NCBI GenBank assembly: GCA_017861495.1
Contig: JAGFXW010000100.1
Coordinates: forward strand, 1 to 8,183
Source of the DNA: Bacillota bacterium
Lineage (GTDB): Bacteria; Bacillota_C; Negativicutes; CTSoil-072
Length of the DNA stretch: 8,183 nucleotides
Reading direction: 5' to 3'
In this document: one piece after another, positions 5,358-8,183 of the stretch
Layout: each line of letters begins with the position of its first letter
Numbering within the stretch: position 1 is the first letter of the stretch
Notes under the pieces: model-generated
What the model was told of the DNA's origin: nothing
The model's database searches: none
Seen by the model: the letters and a program-made list of their open reading frames with translations, nothing else
Program-made: the position numbers and the translations under genes

Positions 5358-6469
5358 GTATGCTTCGTGTGGAAGGTCTGTACAAATCCTTTGACAGCCT
5401 AGAGGTGCTCCAAGGCGTCAATTTAACTGTGGAGCGCGGGGAGCGCATCGCTCTCATCGGTCGATCCGGCTGCGGCAAGAGCGTCTTTCTGCGCTCGCTG
5501 GAATTACTTGAAAAGCCTGATTTAGGGCGGATTTTCATCGGAGACGACGAAATTACCGCCAAAGACGCGAAAATCGACCTTATCCGGCAGGGTATGGGGA
5601 TGGTTTTCCAGGGGTTTCACCTTTTTGAGCACATGACTGTGCTCGAAAACATCACACTTGCACCCATGCGGCTTCGCAAAATATCCCGGGTCGTGGCGGA
5701 GCAAAAGGCGGTGGAACTGCTGCGTATGGTGGGTCTGGAAAGTAAGAAACACGCCTTTCCGGACTCTCTCTCCGGCGGACAGAAACAGCGCATTGCCATC
5801 TGCCGTTGCCTTGCCATGGAGCCCCAAGTGATGCTCTTTGATGAGCCTACCTCGGCATTGGATCCTACCATGGTGGGCGAGGTGTTGGCCACCATCCGGA
5901 TGCTGGCCAAGCATGACATGACTATGCTCATCGTCACCCACGAGATGACTTTCGCCCGTGAGGTGGCCACTCGTGTGCTGTACTTCGATGAGTGTGGGAT
6001 TTATGAAGAGGGTACGCCAGAGGAAATTTTTGATCGGCCCCAAAAGCCCAAAACCCAGGCATTCGTGCGCAAACTCAAATATTTCTCCGAGCACGTCGAC
6101 AGCCGGGAGTTCGACCTCATGCGCCTGCACGGCGGCATACGCATGTTCGCCGAACGGTACAATCTTGCCGAGAAATACGCAAACCGGCTCCAGCTTTGTA
6201 CTGAGGAACTGATCTACGAAATGTTAGACGGCTGCGACAAAGACCAGGCGATTGACCTGAATTTGGAGATCGAATACGCTGAGGGATCAAAGACCGTCAT
6301 CTTGCGATGCGACTGCGCAGGCGCACCCTTCGATCCTTTCATGGCGGAACACGGGGACACGGAAGACGGGGACATGGCCCATCTGGGCCTGAAGATTTTG
6401 AAGAATGTCGCACAGAGCATTAACTACTGTTATGAGGAGGGACGGAATGTCATCCAAATCAAACTATGA
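5354..6469 (+). CDS. ABC transporter ATPase fused to a C-terminal GHKL (RsbW-like) domain
   Basis: Residues 1-242 form a standard polar amino acid ABC ATPase: Walker A GRSGCGKS (36-43), Q-loop Q86, signature LSGGQ (139-143), Walker B VMLFDE (159-164) and switch H196. It should energise the adjacent permease. Unlike the usual roughly 240-250 residues, the protein runs to 371. The extra 245-371 looks like a histidine-kinase-fold/anti-sigma ATPase domain (HATPase_c_2, RsbW-like): LCTEELIYEML (281-291) in the N-box place, CDCAGAPFDPF (319-329) in the place of the D-x-G-x-x-F-(D/N)-P box, and GLKILKNVAQSINY plus GRNVIQIKL at the end. The N-box Asn is replaced (E-L-I-Y-E), so this domain may bind a partner rather than hydrolyse ATP. 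Start ATG 5354 has GGGAGGG seven nt upstream; M3 is an alternative. The ATPase call is certain, the C-terminal domain likely. Confidence 0.93.
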   Translation: MSMLRVEGLYKSFDSLEVLQGVNLTVERGERIALIGRSGCGKSVFLRSLELLEKPDLGRIFIGDDEITAKDAKIDLIRQGMGMVFQGFHLFEHMTVLENITLAPMRLRKISRVVAEQKAVELLRMVGLESKKHAFPDSLSGGQKQRIAICRCLAMEPQVMLFDEPTSALDPTMVGEVLATIRMLAKHDMTMLIVTHEMTFAREVATRVLYFDECGIYEEGTPEEIFDRPQKPKTQAFVRKLKYFSEHVDSREFDLMRLHGGIRMFAERYNLAEKYANRLQLCTEELIYEMLDGCDKDQAIDLNLEIEYAEGSKTVILRCDCAGAPFDPFMAEHGDTEDGDMAHLGLKILKNVAQSINYCYEEGRNVIQIKL

Positions 6470-6483
6470 GGAGAGAGAATACC

Positions 6484-6555
6484 ATGAAAAATGAGTGTAT
6501 GGGTTTGTCGTCAGGGATTTATCGGTGGAAAAAAACAAACACATCTAAGATATAA
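6484..6555 (+). CDS. Possible 23-residue ORF before the binding-protein gene
   Basis: ATG 6484 with GAGGAGAG about 7 nt upstream opens MKNECMGLSSGIYRWKKTNT, ending at TAA 6553-6555, just before the AAGGAG of the next gene. The good ribosome site and operon position make translation possible, and it could couple the ATPase to the lipoprotein gene. It has no recognisable motif and may be a decayed or chance frame. Confidence 0.3.
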   Translation: MKNECMGLSSGIYRWKKTNTSKI

Positions 6556-6571
6556 AAGGAGAATGATTTTA

Positions 6572-7471
6572 ATGAAAAAATGGATAGTTTTTATTCTGGT
6601 GCTTTGCATAACGCTTACTCTTGCCGGCTGTGCGGGAGGAAACGAGAGCGCAAAAAGCAATGCGGGATCGACCGCTGAACAGAGCGGGCGAATTCCAGTG
6701 CAGGGAATGCTTAGCATGCTTGATTTTGAAAAGGCGCAGGCGGCATCTTTTCAACGTACGCCTCCCTATACTTCACTTGAATTCGGTAAGTATGAGAGAA
6801 AGGGGTATCCCGCGCTTTCCGAACTGCTTTTGGCGCTGAATTCCTCGCAGGTCGACTGGGCGTATATTCCTTTTGATACCGCCAAATATGTCCAAGCCGC
6901 AAACAAAGACTGGACGCTTGTGGTTGATACAAGTGTCATCTTTTCCTATTCCATGGCGACGCGCAGTGAGGATCAGGCACTGGCTGAGCAGTTGAGCAAC
7001 GCCATTACAACCATGCGTGGTGACGGTACTTTGGACGCACTGGAAAAGGAGTACATCTATTCTGCGAACGGTGCACCGAATACTGAAAATTTGAAAATGC
7101 CCGTGTTTGCAGGTGCGCCAACCATTCGCATCGGATTGACAGGAAATCTTCCACCTTTTGATTATACCAATGCCGACGGTGCACCTAGAGGCTTCAATGT
7201 AGCGTTTGCGAAGGCACTTAGTGAAAAGCTCGGTGTTAATATCGAACTTGTGGTCACCGATGTTGGTGCGCGTCTGCTTGCGCTGTCATCAAAAAAGATT
7301 GATGTCGTGTTTTGGATGATTATCAATGATTATTCCGGCACTAAGGCGGTCGCTGACGGATTAAGGATCACTCCTTCTTATCACAAGTCATACGGCGCGG
7401 CTCTGACCAAAGATTATCCTTACGAGCAGATACTCGAACGGTATGGGTTGTTGACAAAGGGCAAAAAGTAA
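6572..7471 (+). CDS. Lipoprotein substrate-binding protein of the ABC transporter, halves apparently swapped
   Basis: The 299-residue protein starts MKKWIVFILVLCITLTLAGC, a lipoprotein signal with lipobox LAGC (C20), so it should be anchored outside the membrane and deliver ligand to the permease. Residues 184-280 read like the beginning of a family-3 amino-acid binding protein: TIRIGLTGNLPPFDYTNADG, RGFNVAFAKALSEKLG, NIELVV, then ITPSYHKSYGAAL. Residues 40-162 read like the end of the same fold: PVQGMLSML..., ALSELLLALNSSQVDWAYIP, SYSMATRSEDQALAEQLSNA, GDGTLDALEKEY. The usual order is thus reversed, suggesting a circular permutation or a fusion of two partial domains. Start: AAGGAG (6556-6561) is 10 nt before ATG 6572; the upstream in-frame ATGs at 6491 and 6563 lack proper spacing and would bury the signal peptide. 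It is last in the operon, before the terminator at 7638. Confidence 0.88.
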   Translation: MKKWIVFILVLCITLTLAGCAGGNESAKSNAGSTAEQSGRIPVQGMLSMLDFEKAQAASFQRTPPYTSLEFGKYERKGYPALSELLLALNSSQVDWAYIPFDTAKYVQAANKDWTLVVDTSVIFSYSMATRSEDQALAEQLSNAITTMRGDGTLDALEKEYIYSANGAPNTENLKMPVFAGAPTIRIGLTGNLPPFDYTNADGAPRGFNVAFAKALSEKLGVNIELVVTDVGARLLALSSKKIDVVFWMIINDYSGTKAVADGLRITPSYHKSYGAALTKDYPYEQILERYGLLTKGKK

Positions 7472-7637
7472 AAATTTGTTTAGGCAATATTATCGAAGAA
7501 GTGCTGATAAAAATCATCAGAAAACAGACAACCCGAAGAAAGAACGAAATCGCTACGCGATGGTTTATTAACAGTTCAAGTAAGCTCAACACCCTTTCTC
7601 TTGATCGATCATTCTTTTGCATGTAGATATATCAAAG

Positions 7638-7677
7638 AAAAGACCCAACTTGCAGTTTATGCAAGTTGAGTCTTTTT
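7638..7677. terminator. Hairpin terminator between the ABC operon and the Nif11 gene (probably bidirectional)
   Basis: AAAAGAC-C-CAACTTGCA (7638-7654) pairs with TGCAAGTTG-A-GTCTTTT (7660-7676) with one C-A mismatch and a GTTTA loop. On the plus strand it ends in five T's. On the minus strand it ends in CTTTTCTTTGAT, so it can also stop transcripts from the Nif11 gene. The 7472-7637 stretch before it holds no gene I can support. Confidence 0.82.
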
Positions 7678-7689
7678 AAAAATGCTGAA

Positions 7690-7791
7690 TCAAGACAAAG
7701 CAGGTTTTGCTACAAACCGTTGCTGTTGTTGACCTTTGGGAAGCATGTGAGCATCAAACCACATGTAATAGAATTCCAGTGTCTGCCCCAG
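7690..7791 (-). pseudogene. Unrecognised gene fragment, C-terminal-like, 33 codons
   Basis: On the minus strand, between TGA (7794-7792) and TGA (7692-7690), the frame reads LGQTLEFYYMWFDAHMLPKG then QQQQRFVAKPALS. The amino-acid mix (W, H, M, Y, P well represented) looks protein-like, but there is no ribosome site or good start codon, and I do not recognise the family. It lies downstream of the Nif11 precursor on the same strand and may be the tail of a deleted gene. It could equally be chance. Confidence 0.2.
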
Positions 7792-7852
7792 TCAATATTT
7801 TCGACCAATTTACAATAATATTTAAATAGTAGTCAAAGCGTTAATTTTAAAT

Positions 7853-8101
7853 TTAATTTGCATTACGGGGCAGGCCAGGTGCTTGTATGGAATTCACCGC
7901 GCCACCGGCTACTGCATCCAGTTCATCGTCGCTTAAATCCTCACCTACAACCTGTTCCATATCTGCTGCCGTAAATATAAACCCCTCCGTTTGTGCCAAC
8001 GCCATGCGTGCTTCCTCAGTGCTTTCTGCCGCAATTTTTGTTGCAAACTTCTCGTCCGTCTTCATTCTTTCTAGGAATAATTTTGCTGCCTCGATGCTCA
8101 T
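7853..8101 (-). CDS. Nif11-like leader peptide precursor (RiPP precursor), complete
   Basis: The 82-residue protein starts MSIEAAKLFLERMKTDEKFA and ends its leader with LSDDELDAVAGG (56-67), the double-glycine processing site typical of Nif11-type precursors, which are cut by a C39-type peptidase/exporter. The remaining core is only 15 residues, AVNSIQAPGLPRNAN, without cysteine and with a single serine. That rules out the usual lanthionine or thioether chemistry unless another modification is used. ATG 8101 is chosen over the in-frame ATG at 8119 because GGAG (8113-8110) lies 8 nt upstream and the paralogue also begins MSIE. No maturase or C39 exporter is in the window. The promoter at 8138-8183 is near-identical in design to that of the paralogue at 1-111. 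Confidence 0.9.
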   Translation of the reverse strand: MSIEAAKLFLERMKTDEKFATKIAAESTEEARMALAQTEGFIFTAADMEQVVGEDLSDDELDAVAGGAVNSIQAPGLPRNAN

Positions 8102-8137
8102 ATAAGTATCTCCTTTCAAATTGGTATTACAAAGGTA

Positions 8138-8183
8138 ATTATATCATAGTTGTCTAAAAGTGAAGTTAAAGATTTCTTTACAT
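8138..8183 (-). promoter_or_regulatory. Promoter of right Nif11 precursor with TCTTTAA box
   Basis: Read on the minus strand: TAAAGA-AA-TCTTTAAC (TCTTTAA box at 8172-8166), 22 nt, then TATAAT (8143-8138) preceded by ATGA, an extended -10. No -35 is recognisable. The 16 bp at 8165-8180 equal those at 184-199. The window ends 11 bases past the box, so any further upstream site is not visible. Confidence 0.75.

Noticed and set aside
5522..6130. A 202-codon open frame on the minus strand inside the ATPase gene
   Set aside because: It is antisense to invariant ABC motifs and rich in His and Gly as expected of a mirror frame; no start signal or family resemblance.
7502..7563. Small inverted repeats CTGAT/ATCAG and ATCGC/GCGAT after the binding-protein gene
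   Set aside because: Five-base stems are expected by chance and there is no T-run; the strong terminator is at 7638-7677.
1..8183. CRISPR arrays, tRNA or rRNA genes
   Set aside because: No evenly spaced repeats and no cloverleaf or ribosomal RNA sequence was seen on either strand.

Overview
The window looks like an accessory stretch of a Gram-positive, low-to-mid-GC Firmicute, most likely an anaerobic gut-type Clostridia (Lachnospiraceae-like). This rests on strong AAGGAG/GGAGG ribosome sites, TATAAT-type promoters, Nif11-type leader peptides, a Tat-exported FAD oxidoreductase relic, and traces of REP-associated and Rpn-type mobile genes. The taxonomy is inference.

Layout, left to right. 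(1) 1-111, minus strand: 5' part of a Nif11-like peptide precursor, cut by the window edge, with its promoter at 157-202. (2) 221-534: a small graveyard of mobile DNA, namely a 9-bp hairpin and truncated start of a REP-associated tyrosine transposase, a 13-codon start of a PD-(D/E)XK (Rpn-like) gene, and a perfect 13-bp inverted repeat. (3) 606-2076: a Tat-signal FAD-dependent oxidoreductase broken by a frameshift and an in-frame TGA, followed by a long interrupted hairpin. (4) 2340-3485: a membrane-anchored GGDEF protein (diguanylate cyclase), with a terminator at 3654-3700. (5) 3853-4431: an Sfp-type phosphopantetheinyl transferase. (6) 4541-7471: a tightly packed polar-amino-acid-type ABC transporter operon (permease, 43-residue small protein, ATPase with an extra C-terminal GHKL-like domain, possible 23-residue ORF, lipoprotein binding protein with apparently swapped halves), closed by a hairpin terminator at 7638-7677. 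(7) 7690-7791, minus: an unrecognised C-terminal-looking fragment. (8) 7853-8101, minus: a complete second Nif11-like precursor with its promoter at 8138-8183.

The most striking observation links genes that otherwise look unrelated. Four promoters (both Nif11 precursors, the GGDEF gene and the ABC operon) share one exact architecture: TCTTTAA, then 18 nt, then ATGN, then a TATAAT-like -10. The TCTTTAA box therefore always ends exactly 22 nt upstream of the -10, which is always of the extended TGN type, and no good -35 is present. At the GGDEF and ABC promoters the box is doubled as a direct repeat with an 11-bp pitch, as is usual for OmpR/PhoB-family response regulators. At the Nif11 promoters the upstream copy is inverted. 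I infer a small regulon under one activator, not encoded in this window, that couples peptide production, c-di-GMP signalling and a modified amino-acid-type ABC transporter. The phosphopantetheinyl transferase has a different-looking promoter and no carrier protein nearby, so its link to the rest is only positional.
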